The notes beneath the pieces were generated by a model, which was given only the letters and a program-made list of their open reading frames with translations, had not been told where the DNA came from and did not search any database. From positions 97,318-161,317 of the forward strand of contig NZ_NIQU01000010.1 in the NCBI RefSeq assembly GCF_002741105.1: a DNA stretch of 64,000 nt, given 5' to 3'. Source of the stretch: Pseudomonas sediminis (GTDB lineage Bacteria > Pseudomonadota > Gammaproteobacteria > Pseudomonadales > Pseudomonadaceae). Below are positions 24,998-34,373 of this stretch, in pieces (the stretch's first letter is position 1; each line of letters starts with the position of its first letter). The position numbers and the translations under genes are program-made.

Positions 24998-25264
24998 ATG
25001 AAATTCACAGCGCTCAACGCCACCCTCCTCGCCGCTTTCACCCCTATCGCATTCGCCAGCGAGAAAGCGCCAGACAGCACCAAAGTGAACGTACAGGAAT
25101 ACCAGTACGGCATGCAGCTGGACATCGACACCGTCCTGCAGCGCACCGACAACAGCCGCAAGAGCGGTGTAGTGCCCAGCGTCATCGTTTACCGTGACAG
25201 CCAGGGCGAAGTGCACGCCGTGCGTTTCGTGGAATGGGGCGGCCTGAGCAACCAGAACGGCTAA
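24998..25264 (+). CDS. DUF2790 periplasmic protein
   Basis: An 88-residue exported protein: signal peptide MKFTALNATLLAAFTPIAFA, then the DUF2790 core EYQYGMQLDIDTVL and SVIVYRDSQGEVHAVRFVEW. This family is nearly confined to Pseudomonas, often in several copies and often copper- or stress-responsive; role not established. Confidence 0.8.
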   Translation: MKFTALNATLLAAFTPIAFASEKAPDSTKVNVQEYQYGMQLDIDTVLQRTDNSRKSGVVPSVIVYRDSQGEVHAVRFVEWGGLSNQNG

Positions 25265-25281
25265 ACCACAGGTTGCCTGAT

Positions 25282-25308
25282 GCCCCGGCCGAGTCACTCG
25301 TCCGGGGC
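25282..25308. terminator. bidirectional terminator hairpin
   Basis: Stem GCCCCGG/CCGGGGC with a 13-base loop, located between the convergent ends of the DUF2790 gene and the HIT gene. Confidence 0.6.
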
Positions 25309-25317
25309 AATGCCATT

Positions 25318-25755
25318 TCAGCCTTGCAGACGCTTGACCAGTCGTGCCTGCAGCGCTTCCAGCTCGGCCGGGTCGGCCTTGCTCGCTGCGTGAACACCTA
25401 GGCCTTCGCCCTCGAAACGCGGAATCACATGCATGTGGATGTGGAACACCGTCTGCCCGGCAGGCGCGCCGTTGAACTGCGCGACTTGCACGCCAGCCGG
25501 CTGCAACTCATCGACCACGGCCTGGGTGACCTTCTTCACCACGGCCATGACCTTGGCCAGGCTGGCGTCGTCGATTTCCAGGATATTGCGCGCGGCCGCG
25601 CGCTTGGGAATGACCAGACTGTGGCCCCTGGATTGCGGGAACAGATCGAGGAAGGCCAGTACATCGTCGTCCTCGTAGAGTGTGTAGCAGGGCAAGTCGC
25701 CACGAATGATCTGGGCGAAGATGTTCTGGGAGTCGTAAGTACCGTGCAGGCTCAT
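25318..25755 (-). CDS. HIT-family nucleotide hydrolase/transferase
   Basis: A 145-residue protein with the histidine triad HIHMHVIPR near residue 105 and FAQIIRGDLPCYTLYEDDDV at the start, as in HinT/HIT enzymes that hydrolyse nucleoside phosphoramidates or dinucleotides. The ATG at 25755 gives the normal family length. Confidence 0.9.
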   Translation of the reverse strand: MSLHGTYDSQNIFAQIIRGDLPCYTLYEDDDVLAFLDLFPQSRGHSLVIPKRAAARNILEIDDASLAKVMAVVKKVTQAVVDELQPAGVQVAQFNGAPAGQTVFHIHMHVIPRFEGEGLGVHAASKADPAELEALQARLVKRLQG

Positions 25756-25931
25756 GCCGATGGGCTCCGGGCCGGGTGGATGAAAACCGCACCATACCGC
25801 CTCGTTCACGTACAGGGAACCGGGCAGGATTGCTCGAGTCGATGACTACTAGCAGCTGGATCGATTTCCGGCGCTCAGGCTACTCGTGTTCTGATCGCTC
25901 CTTCTTCGCCCCATTCGACATGGAACTCCAC

Positions 25932-26633
25932 ATGACCGACCTCAGCCCATTCCACATCACCCGCAAATGGCCTGCCCAGCATCCCGAGCACCTGCAGCTG
26001 TATTCGCTGCCCACCCCCAATGGGGTCAAGGTCTCGATCATGCTGGAAGAAATCGGCCTGCCCTACGAACCGCACCTGGTCGACTTCGGCAGCGATGACC
26101 AATTCAGCCCCGAGTTTCTCTCCCTGGCGCCGAACAACAAGATTCCCGCCATCCTCGATCCCGACGGCCCCAATGGCCATCCGCTGCCGCTGTTCGAGTC
26201 CGGCGCGATTCTGATCTACCTGGCGGAAAAGACCGGCAAGCTGCTGCCCCAGGATGCCGCTGCACACTACGAGACGATTCAATGGCTGATGTGGCAGATG
26301 GGCGGCCTGGGGCCGATGTTTGGCCAACTCGGTTTCTTCGTCAAATTCGCCGGCAGCCAGTTTGAAGACAAGCGTCCACGCGACCGTTACGCCGCTGAAT
26401 CGGCACGCCTGCTGGGCGTACTCGACCAACACCTGCAAGGCCGTGACTGGATCGCTGGCGAATACAGCATCGCCGATATCGCCGTATTCCCCTGGATTCG
26501 CACCCTGGCGGATTTCTACCAGGCCGGTGATCTGGTGCAGTTCGAGCGCTTCACCAACGTGCGCCGCGTGCTCGATGCCTTCCTCGCTCGCCCGGCGGTG
26601 CAGCGCGGCCTGAACATCCCCGCACGAGGCTGA
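25932..26633 (+). CDS. glutathione S-transferase (YghU/nu-class-like)
   Basis: About 233 residues: thioredoxin-fold N-terminal domain (LQLYSLPTPNGVKVSIMLEE, FLSLAPNNKIPAILDPDGP, LFESGAILIYLAEKTGKLLP) and a helical C-terminal domain (WLMWQMGGLGPMFGQLGFF, WIAGEYSIADIAVFPW). The TPNG..K pattern is that of YghU-type GSTs, which reduce disulfides or peroxides with glutathione. Start at 25932 or 25920; neither has a strong ribosome site. Confidence 0.88.
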   Translation: MTDLSPFHITRKWPAQHPEHLQLYSLPTPNGVKVSIMLEEIGLPYEPHLVDFGSDDQFSPEFLSLAPNNKIPAILDPDGPNGHPLPLFESGAILIYLAEKTGKLLPQDAAAHYETIQWLMWQMGGLGPMFGQLGFFVKFAGSQFEDKRPRDRYAAESARLLGVLDQHLQGRDWIAGEYSIADIAVFPWIRTLADFYQAGDLVQFERFTNVRRVLDAFLARPAVQRGLNIPARG

Positions 26634-26686
26634 TGCAGTTGTGGGAGTCGGCCGCCGACTCCCACATCGTTTCTCTCGCACTTGCC

Positions 26687-27997
26687 TTAGGTAGTCGCAG
26701 CCACCTTTTTCTCGGCACTGCGCTGATCGGCCTGCCCGCCCAGGTACCAACCCAGCAGTCCCCACAGCGCCGCACTGGCAGCCCCTACCAACGCCACCAG
26801 CCAGGCGCCCTGGGCCAGCATGTCCAGCAGGCTCTTGAGCCAACCACTCATGGCGTCGCCCGCGCGATAGATCACGGTGTCGATGAAGTTCTTCGCCTTG
26901 TACTTGCTCTCGGCATCCAGCGGCGCGAAGAGCATCTCTCGCCCAGGCCGCACGAAGGCATATTCACCGATACGCCGGACGATCATCAGCGCCGCCAGCA
27001 TGGCGAAGGTCGGCATCAACGCCAGGCCGATGAAACCGACACACACCATTAGCGGCACACAGGCCAACAACACTCGCACGCCCATACGCCGCGCGATACG
27101 CCCGGTGATGAACAGCTGGGCAATCAATGCGCCAGCCTGCACCACGAAATCGATCACGCCGAACACCCGCACCTGCGCCGCGCGATCCGGGAACAGCTCG
27201 GCCACCAGACGTGCCTGCTCGAAGTAGAGAAAGGTGCTGGCCGTGGCCAGAAGAATCACGAAGCCGGCGATACCCAGCAGGTAGGGCGAAGCCAGTACCC
27301 GGGTCAACCCGCTGAACGGATTACCCGGCACGGGTCGACGTGGGCTCTCGGCCTGAACCGCACCGGCACGTCCCGCACCACCCTGCTCTCGCCAGCGCAT
27401 CAGCACCTGCTTGAGCGTCAGCGCGACAGCCAGCAATACAGCGGCCAGCAGAATCAACCCGGCCTGACCAAGAGTGCCGATCAACAGTGTACTGAGCGCG
27501 GGTCCTGCCAACCCGCCGACACTGGCTCCCGCGGCGATGAAAGCGAAGAGCCGCTTGGCCTGTTCGCTGTCGAATACATCCGCCATCAGGCTCCAGGCCA
27601 CCGACACGACGAACAGGTTGTAGACCGAGATCCACACGTAAAAGCTACGCGCCAGCCATACACTTTCATCAGCGCTGAAAAACAACAGGGCGAACAGCGC
27701 GAGGTTCAGGGTGAAGAAACCGTACACCCAGTCGATGAAATGAATCCGCGGCACCCGCGAACTGAGCCAGGCGAACAAGGGCACCGCGATCAGCATCACC
27801 ACGAAGGTGGCGGTGAACAACCATTGCAGGTTCTCCACCCCCGAGACGATGCCCATCGCCTCGCGGATCGGTCGCAGCATGAAGTAGCCCGAGAACAGGC
27901 AAAAGAACAGGGCAAAGCCGGCCAGCGCCGGCCACAACTCGTTGCGCTGCGCGTTGATGGCCAGAGCCACGCGCTGCGCCATCTTTGACGATGACAT
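26687..27997 (-). CDS. MFS-type membrane transporter
   Basis: A 436-residue protein with about twelve hydrophobic helices. ALFFCLFSGYFMLRPIREAM and the ...FIAAGASVGGLAGPAL helix resemble a distinct MFS/ATP-ADP-carrier-like group found in many proteobacteria. Substrate unknown. GAGG precedes the ATG. It lies after the SDR gene on the same strand with a 46-base gap holding a GGCGCGCC-arm hairpin. Confidence 0.75.
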   Translation of the reverse strand: MSSSKMAQRVALAINAQRNELWPALAGFALFFCLFSGYFMLRPIREAMGIVSGVENLQWLFTATFVVMLIAVPLFAWLSSRVPRIHFIDWVYGFFTLNLALFALLFFSADESVWLARSFYVWISVYNLFVVSVAWSLMADVFDSEQAKRLFAFIAAGASVGGLAGPALSTLLIGTLGQAGLILLAAVLLAVALTLKQVLMRWREQGGAGRAGAVQAESPRRPVPGNPFSGLTRVLASPYLLGIAGFVILLATASTFLYFEQARLVAELFPDRAAQVRVFGVIDFVVQAGALIAQLFITGRIARRMGVRVLLACVPLMVCVGFIGLALMPTFAMLAALMIVRRIGEYAFVRPGREMLFAPLDAESKYKAKNFIDTVIYRAGDAMSGWLKSLLDMLAQGAWLVALVGAASAALWGLLGWYLGGQADQRSAEKKVAATT

Positions 27998-28043
27998 GCG
28001 AAATTCCTCGAACGGGCGCGCCAGCTCGGCGCGCCGGCATCAC

Positions 28044-29093
28044 TCAGCCGTATCTGACGCCAGTCAGACGCTCGGCTACCCACCACAGGCGCGCCGCAGC
28101 ATCAGCATCGGCTGCCGCATCCGGCACCTTGGCCAGACCTAAGGGGCCGCGTTTTTCCTCTTCGCCGGTCGGGCCGTAATAACGACCGCCCTCGGCTTCG
28201 GCCGCCGTCGCCGCGAACAGCGATGACAGCGCACCTTGCGCTGCCGAGTGATACACGTCGCGGTCCTTCGCCCACTCGCGGGCGAACTCGCTTTCCAGTC
28301 CAGGCCCGCGTTCGACCAGTTCGGTGACAGCCACGCCAGGATGCGCAGCCACGCTGCGGATGCCCCAGTCATTGGCCAAACTGCGCCGCTGCAACTCGAA
28401 GGCCATCATAAGACAGGCCAGCTTCGACTGGGCGTAGGCGGCATAGGGGTTGTAGTTGTTCTGCGACTGCAGATCATCGAAATTGATGCTGCCGCGGTTC
28501 ACGGCGATGCTCGCCAGGGTCACCACACGCGGGTCGGCCGACTTGCGCAGCGACGGCAGGAGCAAACCGGTCAGGGCGAAATGGCCGAGGAAGTTGGTCG
28601 CCAACTGCATCTCGAAACCATCGCGGGACACGCCACGCTGTGGTGGCGCCATGATCGCCGCGTTGTTGATCAGTACGTCCAGCACCTCACCCTCGGCATT
28701 CAGGCGCTGAGCCAGGCTGCGCACCGAGGCCAGGTCGGCCAGGTCCAGCTGTTCGAAACGCAGACGCGCATCCGGCACCTGCGCACGAATACGCTCGATG
28801 CTCTCGGCGCCGCGCTGTGAATTGCGCGCGGCGATGATCACCTGAGCACCCGCGCGGCTCAGGGCCAGGGCATCCTCGAAGCCCATGCCGCTGCTGCCAC
28901 CGGTGACCAGCATGCGCTTGCCGGTCAGCGATGGCATGTCGCTCGCCTGCCACCCCGATGAGGTACTGGCCCAGGCGAATGTCGGTACACCGCCCAACAC
29001 CCCATGCAAGGCCAGGCTGCCGCCCACCATGCCGAACAGTTTCAGGGCATCACGACGCGAATGGCCTCGCCCCACAGCATTCTTCTTGTCCAT
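28044..29093 (-). CDS. short-chain dehydrogenase with Tat-like export signal
   Basis: A 349-residue protein. Residues 13-45 (SRRDALKLFGMVGGSLALHG) form a twin-arginine signal, RRxxLK followed by a hydrophobic stretch. Then a retinol-dehydrogenase-like SDR: MLVTGGSSGMGFEDALALSR, LINNAAIMAPP, and Y-x3-K in YAAYAQSKLACLM. Export of an NAD(P)-dependent enzyme is unusual and would suit a Tat route that carries bound cofactor. Divergent from a LysR gene that may regulate it. ATG 29093 chosen because it starts the Tat signal. Confidence 0.8.
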   Translation of the reverse strand: MDKKNAVGRGHSRRDALKLFGMVGGSLALHGVLGGVPTFAWASTSSGWQASDMPSLTGKRMLVTGGSSGMGFEDALALSRAGAQVIIAARNSQRGAESIERIRAQVPDARLRFEQLDLADLASVRSLAQRLNAEGEVLDVLINNAAIMAPPQRGVSRDGFEMQLATNFLGHFALTGLLLPSLRKSADPRVVTLASIAVNRGSINFDDLQSQNNYNPYAAYAQSKLACLMMAFELQRRSLANDWGIRSVAAHPGVAVTELVERGPGLESEFAREWAKDRDVYHSAAQGALSSLFAATAAEAEGGRYYGPTGEEEKRGPLGLAKVPDAAADADAAARLWWVAERLTGVRYG

Positions 29094-29387
29094 CGACTGA
29101 TTCCTCGTGTCCGTTGACTCAATGCGCCAGACCCGGCGCACGTACAGGACATAGGGTGCAGGCAGATGGCACGTACGATAAGCCGGCCAAAACCGAACAA
29201 CGCATACGGTCAGGCGGACAGTTACCAGGTGTTTCGCGGACGCGAGGCGTAATTCGAGAGTGAGTGTTGCCACGGCAAAGATCGCGGCTGAAGCCCCTCC
29301 CACGCGCTCTCCAGTCTCCACTCAGGATTGGCAAAGTGGCCGCTGCGCCGCATTATCGGACCCTTCGTAATAATCCAGCCGCCACCC

Positions 29388-30311
29388 ATGCGCCAACCGA
29401 ACCTATCCGATGTTGCCCTGTTCGCTGCCGTGGTCGAGGCCGGCGGCTTTCGCGTCGCCGCGCAACGCCGCGGCATGTCGGCTTCGTCGCTGAGCGATTG
29501 CGTGCGCCGCCTGGAAAAGGAGCTGGACGTGCGCCTGCTCAACCGCACCACGCGCGGCCTGACGCCGACGGAAATCGGCGCGCGCCTGCTTGAACGTCTG
29601 CGCCCCGCGCTGGACGAGATCAACACGGCGCTCAACGACCTGCAGGAAGATCCGCAGAACCCGGTCGGTTCACTGCGCCTGCATGTGCCCGGCGTGATCG
29701 CGCGGCACATCCTGCCGCAACTGCTGGATGGCTTTCTCGCTCGCTACCCCGGCATCGCGTTGGAGGTGAACATGGACAACACCTTCATCGACGTCATCGG
29801 CGCCGGTTATGACGCCGGCATCCGTTACGAGGAAAGCCTGGCCAAGGACATGATCGCCATCCCCATCGGGCCGCGCCGGCAATGTTTCATGGTAGTGGCA
29901 GCACCCAGCTACCTGCAGCGCCATGGCACGCCACAACACCCCAGCGAACTGAGCGAACATCGCCTGCTCGGCTACCGTTTCGCCAGCGGCAAGCTCGGCG
30001 TATGGGAGTTCGAGCAGGATGGACGCACCCTGCGCATCAGCCCCGAGGGTCGCCTGGTCAGCTCGTCGCAGGACCTACTGATCGCTGCAGCCTGCGCCGG
30101 CCACGGCATTCTCTACACCTTCGAGGAATACATCGCGGCGCCCCTGGCCAGCGGCCAGTTGCAACCCTTCATGCAGGACTGGTGGCAGCACTTCAACGGC
30201 CCGTATCTGTACTACCACAGCAGGCGCCAGGTGCCGGCGCCGCTGCGTGCCTTCGTCGACTACGTGAAGGCCTTGAACAACGCCGACCATTCGTCTCAAA
30301 GCCCGATATAG
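29388..30311 (+). CDS. LysR-family regulator (DsdC/AaeR-like)
   Basis: A 307-residue regulator. N-terminal HTH LFAAVVEAGGFRVAAQRRGM, SASSLSDCVRRLEKEL, LNRTTRGLTPTEIG, followed by the effector domain beginning VGSLRLHVPG. ATG at 29388 (MRQPNLSDVALF) matches family starts. Divergently arranged with the Tat-SDR gene across 294 bases, the common LysR-target layout. Confidence 0.85.
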   Translation: MRQPNLSDVALFAAVVEAGGFRVAAQRRGMSASSLSDCVRRLEKELDVRLLNRTTRGLTPTEIGARLLERLRPALDEINTALNDLQEDPQNPVGSLRLHVPGVIARHILPQLLDGFLARYPGIALEVNMDNTFIDVIGAGYDAGIRYEESLAKDMIAIPIGPRRQCFMVVAAPSYLQRHGTPQHPSELSEHRLLGYRFASGKLGVWEFEQDGRTLRISPEGRLVSSSQDLLIAAACAGHGILYTFEEYIAAPLASGQLQPFMQDWWQHFNGPYLYYHSRRQVPAPLRAFVDYVKALNNADHSSQSPI

Positions 30312-30387
30312 AGCGGCCGCCAATACCCAAGCAAGACGCTGGGAGATTATAATTGCGCGCTTGCTTCCCCCCTCCTCCAGGTCACTC

Positions 30388-31587
30388 ATGAACAGCTCTG
30401 CATCAGGCTTCGCGACCACTCTGTCGCCGGGCGCGATCCTTCTCATTCAACTCGCCCTGGCCCTTGGCGGCTTCGCCATCGGCACCGGCGAGTTCGCCAT
30501 CATGGGCCTGATGCCCAACGTCGCCGCCGACCTTGGCGTCAGCGAGCCGCAAGTCGGCCACGTGATCAGCGCCTACGCCCTAGGCGTGGTGGTCGGTGCA
30601 CCGGTGCTGGCCCTGCTCGGTGCGCGCCTGCCACGGCGCATCCTGCTTCTGCTGCTGATGGGTTGCTTCGCCCTCGGCAACTTCGCCAGCGCCCTGGCAC
30701 CCAGTTATGAGCCGCTGCTGATTTTCCGCTTCATCGCCGGCCTGCCACATGGTGCCTACTTCGGTATCGCCATGTTGGTGGCGGCCTCCATGGCGCCGCC
30801 GCACAAACGCGCCAAGGCGGTGAGCCGGGTGCTGGCCGGCCTGACAGTGGCCATCCTGATCGGCAACCCGCTGGCCACCTGGCTCGGCCAATTCATGAGC
30901 TGGCGCTACGCCTTTGCCCTGGTCGGCATCATCGCCATCACCACCATCGCCATGGTCGCGATCTTCCTTCCGGCCGCCCCCAACGAGCAGCGCAGCAGTC
31001 CCTTGGGCGAGCTGCGCGCCTTCAACCGCGCGCCGATCTGGCTGGCACTGGGCATCGGCTCGATTGGTTTCGCCGGGATGTTCTGCGTGTTCAGCTACAT
31101 GGCGCCGACCCTGCTTCACGTCACCCAGGTCGGCCCCGGCTGGATTCCGCTGGCCATGGGTGTGTTCGGTGCCGGATGCATCGTCGGCAACAGTGCCGGC
31201 GGCTGGCTGTTCGACCGCCTGCGCCTACGCGCCGTGGCCTGGATTCTGGCCTGGAGCACGCTGGTGCTGCTGGTCTTCCCGTTCGCCGCACACAGCCTGT
31301 GGACGATCCTGCCGGCGATCTTCGCCCTCGGCACCATGATCGCCCTCGGCCCGGCGCTGCAGACCCATTTGATGGACGTTGCCACGGGCGCGCAGACACT
31401 CGCTGCCGCGTCCAACCACGCCGCGTTCAACGTCGCCAACGCGCTCGGTCCCTGGCTCGGCGGCATGGCCATCAGCGCCGGTATGGGCTGGACGGTGACC
31501 GGCTACATCGGCGCTGCCACTGCCATCGGCGGCCTGCTGTTGTTTGTCTGGGCGTGGCAGGTGCAGCAGAAAAACGCAGCGATCTGA
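30388..31587 (+). CDS. MFS efflux transporter (AraJ/YdhP-like)
   Basis: A 399-residue twelve-helix carrier. AIGTGEFAIMGLMPNVAADL is the diagnostic segment of the sugar-efflux/AraJ drug-H+ antiporter group; HVISAYALGVVVGAPVLALL and GLPHGAYFGIAMLVAASM follow. Probably exports small toxic compounds. No regulator attached other than the LysR upstream. Confidence 0.88.
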   Translation: MNSSASGFATTLSPGAILLIQLALALGGFAIGTGEFAIMGLMPNVAADLGVSEPQVGHVISAYALGVVVGAPVLALLGARLPRRILLLLLMGCFALGNFASALAPSYEPLLIFRFIAGLPHGAYFGIAMLVAASMAPPHKRAKAVSRVLAGLTVAILIGNPLATWLGQFMSWRYAFALVGIIAITTIAMVAIFLPAAPNEQRSSPLGELRAFNRAPIWLALGIGSIGFAGMFCVFSYMAPTLLHVTQVGPGWIPLAMGVFGAGCIVGNSAGGWLFDRLRLRAVAWILAWSTLVLLVFPFAAHSLWTILPAIFALGTMIALGPALQTHLMDVATGAQTLAAASNHAAFNVANALGPWLGGMAISAGMGWTVTGYIGAATAIGGLLLFVWAWQVQQKNAAI

Positions 31588-31652
31588 ACAGGTGCGTGAG
31601 GCGACTCGGGCAAGGTATCTTCTACCTCCCGAGCCACCAACGAACCCGCCCG

Positions 31653-32210
31653 ATGATTGTTCAGCGTTTACGCGTCGCCCTGATCGCTACCACCTTGTTC
31701 ACCGCCCTGAACGTCCAGGCGCAGGTCGAAGTCGAGGCCAACGCCGGCCTGCTGGCAGCGAAAATTTCCGAAGAGATCGTTCCCGGCGACTACGAAAAAC
31801 TGCTGCAGGGTTTGCGCGCCAACCCAGGTAAGCACACGCGCAAGATCGTGCTGCTCGACAGCATCGGCGGCAGCGCGCCGGAGGCCATCCGCATGGGTCG
31901 CCTGCTGCGCGAAACCGGCTTCGAGGCGCTGGTACCTTCAGGCGGCATGTGTCAGGGCAGTTGCATCTATTTGCTGGCGGCTGGCAGCAAACGCACGGTC
32001 AACGGCCACGTTGCCTTGCGCCGCCCACCCTTCCCCGCCGGTGACTCGGCATTGGCGCAGGCCGCCCATGGCAGCCAGGCCTTCAGCCCGGCCAAGTACT
32101 TTCGCGACATGGGCGTCGACGTAAGCCTGGCCGAAGCGATCTACCAGGCCCCGCCAGGTCGCTTGCGCCTGCTGAGTCAGGATGATTTGCGACGCTATCG
32201 GCTGAAATAG
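31653..32210 (+). CDS. exported ClpP-fold (COG3904-type) protein
   Basis: A 185-residue protein with signal peptide (MIVQRLRVALIATTLFTALN, then VQAQ). The rest looks like the ClpP/crotonase-like fold of COG3904: IVLLDSIGGSAPEAIRMGRL and GGMCQGSCIYLLAAGSKRTV, where GxCxGSC takes the place of the serine nucleophile region. Activity not known. Confidence 0.7.
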   Translation: MIVQRLRVALIATTLFTALNVQAQVEVEANAGLLAAKISEEIVPGDYEKLLQGLRANPGKHTRKIVLLDSIGGSAPEAIRMGRLLRETGFEALVPSGGMCQGSCIYLLAAGSKRTVNGHVALRRPPFPAGDSALAQAAHGSQAFSPAKYFRDMGVDVSLAEAIYQAPPGRLRLLSQDDLRRYRLK

Positions 32211-32370
32211 CGATACGGACTTGCGGGGATAAAGCCCCTGCATCACTCGATGCCGGTTTTTTTCAGGTTCTTCGCATTCTCGCGGGGAGGATACGCTTGA
32301 TACCGGACTGGCAATTACGTGTTAGCTGTCCATGGCTTGGCACTATCCGTTAGCGTGTCGTCTGATCTGA

Positions 32371-32915
32371 TGGGTTTCGCCCCTTACGGGCGACTCACTT
32401 TCTTTGCTTGTGCAAAGAAAGTAAGCAAAGAAACACACCCCTGCATACGGCCCCGGCTGCGCCGGGGTTCCCTCGCTCCATCACCGTTACAGGGGCACGC
32501 TGCGAAGGGCCATCCCTGGCCCATCGCAGCTCTCGCGACATCCATGTCGCTCACCCCCTTCCACGGCGATTCCACTCGGCCTCCTGAAGGGGACTTGGGC
32601 GTCGTCTGTACCATCGCAGTTGAAGAGCAAAGGCAAAGCTCAGACGCCGCTAATTTCAATTTTGCGAAGATTACGCAAGCTCGCGACCTGGTCCCCTTCA
32701 GGAGGCCGAACGTAGGTGTTGCGTAGGGGAATGAGCCGCATGGATGCGGCGAAAGGCTTAATGGGCCAAGGATGGCCCATGTAAGCCGGCCCCCGGAGCG
32801 GCACCGGAGCGAGGGAAGTTTCGCGTAGCGAAACCCGGATGTCGGGGTGCCCTTCTTTGGCACACCTTTCTTGGGCAAGCAAGAAAGGTGTGGCGCCCGT
32901 AAGGGGCGCAACCCA
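32371..32915. repeat. 0.5-kb inverted-repeat (MITE-like) element
   Basis: The left end TGGGTTTCGCCCCTTACGGG is the near complement of the right end CGTAAGGGGCGCAACCCA. Just inside both ends are a second pair, TTCTTTGCTTGTGCAAAGAA on the left and CTTTCTTGGGCAAGCAAGAAAG on the right, hairpins in their own right. The centre has only frames without starts or known domains. This looks like a non-autonomous mobile or repetitive element; similar sequences recur in Pseudomonas genomes from memory. Flanks 32211-32370 and 32916-33031 hold no gene. Confidence 0.6.
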
Positions 32916-33031
32916 AACGTTCAGTGGGCTCGGTAATGGATAGTGCTAAGCCCGTGAGCAATACGCACACAAACTTAGCAGTCCAGTATCAACTCGCACT
33001 TTCCCCAAACTAGGCAAAGAACCTCTTCTCA

Positions 33032-34333
33032 TCAGAACAGGAACGTCAGCGCCAGGTTGAACAGCATCGCTGCAACGAAGCCAATGGGCGCGGCGCGCAG
33101 CAGCAGTTGCGAGAACAGGGTCGAGCGAACCTTGTCGTCCGTGCAGGAGCCCAGCAGTAGACTGCCGCCGGAGGAGAACGGCGAGATCGAGGTAGCCTGA
33201 GCACCGACCACGATGGCGATGAAGAGGATCATCGGATCGATCGACATCGACGCCGAAAGCGGCAGCACCATGGGAAACAACGCCGGCGTCACTACGCCGA
33301 GCGTACTGGCGAAGATCGACATCAGCGCAGCCACCACGCCGAAGGCCACCGGAATCATCAACGGCGGGATATTGCCGCCGATCCAGGACGCCAGGGCATC
33401 GATGGTGCCGGCCTTGATCGCGACGGTAATCAGCATGCCGACGCCGCAGATCATGATCAGCGTGGCCCAGGGCACGGAGGCGATGGCCTTGCGCTCGTCA
33501 CCCAGCTTGAGCAACAGGGCGATCACCGAGAAGACGCTGGCGATCAGGCCGATATCCACCTTGCTGTTGATGAACTTGATCGTGGCATTGTCCGGGAAGG
33601 CCAGCAGCGCCAGTGGTGCAGCGAGCACCAGCACCATCATCAGCACAGTCAGCAGCAGGGTCAGCTTCTGCTCACGATTGAAGGCCTCCGGCAGATCGGC
33701 GGCGAGCACGGCATTCTTCAGGTTGCGGCCGTGGCCACCGAGGAAGACGAAGGCGGAAATCACCAGCACCGGGATGATCGCCGTGCTGGCGAAGATCGCC
33801 AGGGCATTCACGAAAGCCTCGCTCTCGGGCATGCCGGCGCCGGTCATCAGGCCGCGGAAGATGATGCCACTCTGGCTGGAGACGAAGTTCGCCCCGGCCA
33901 GCGCACCGTAGTTCACTGCCATGCCACCAAGAATCAGGCTCATGCCGGTGCGCTGGCACAGCAGCAGGGTCAGCGGCGCCATGAAGGCCAGCACGGTGTA
34001 GTAACCGGCGCCCATGGCAGCGATCACCCCCGAGGTCAGCAAAATGGCATAGGGCAGCAGGTGCGGCACGCCACGGCAGCGGTACAGCAGATGCCCGGCG
34101 AGTTTTTCCAGGGTGCCGTTGACAGTGGCGAAGCTATAGAACAGGCAGACCGAGAAGATCACGAAGAAGATCTTCAGCGGCCACATGTTGATGATATCGC
34201 CCGGGCTCATGCCCATGCCGAAGCAGCCCAGCAGGTAGGCGAAGGCAATGGCGAACAGGCCGATGTTGATCTTGGTGGTGTAACCCAGCGCGACGGCGAG
34301 GACGATCGCGGCGACGACGAGCAAGCTCATCAT
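33032..34333 (-). CDS. dicarboxylate carrier, MatC-like
   Basis: A 433-residue inner-membrane protein with about twelve helices. The start SLLVVAAIVLAVALGYTTKI and N-terminal half match the MatC/dicarboxylate-carrier type, and MAVNYGALAGANFVSSQSG and AQATSISPFSSGGSLLLGSC are re-entrant loop-like motifs of the ion transporter superfamily. GGAG precedes ATG-ATG at 34333. In an operon after the amidohydrolase (40-base gap), so it probably brings in that enzyme's substrate. Confidence 0.8.
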   Translation of the reverse strand: MMSLLVVAAIVLAVALGYTTKINIGLFAIAFAYLLGCFGMGMSPGDIINMWPLKIFFVIFSVCLFYSFATVNGTLEKLAGHLLYRCRGVPHLLPYAILLTSGVIAAMGAGYYTVLAFMAPLTLLLCQRTGMSLILGGMAVNYGALAGANFVSSQSGIIFRGLMTGAGMPESEAFVNALAIFASTAIIPVLVISAFVFLGGHGRNLKNAVLAADLPEAFNREQKLTLLLTVLMMVLVLAAPLALLAFPDNATIKFINSKVDIGLIASVFSVIALLLKLGDERKAIASVPWATLIMICGVGMLITVAIKAGTIDALASWIGGNIPPLMIPVAFGVVAALMSIFASTLGVVTPALFPMVLPLSASMSIDPMILFIAIVVGAQATSISPFSSGGSLLLGSCTDDKVRSTLFSQLLLRAAPIGFVAAMLFNLALTFLF

Positions 34334-34373
34334 GATGGTTTGACTCCTTTTGTTGTTCTGATGTGAGCAGTGG

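Noticed and set aside
32384..32970. Several open frames inside the inverted-repeat element
   Set aside because: They overlap on both strands within the repeat, lack ribosome sites and have no domains.
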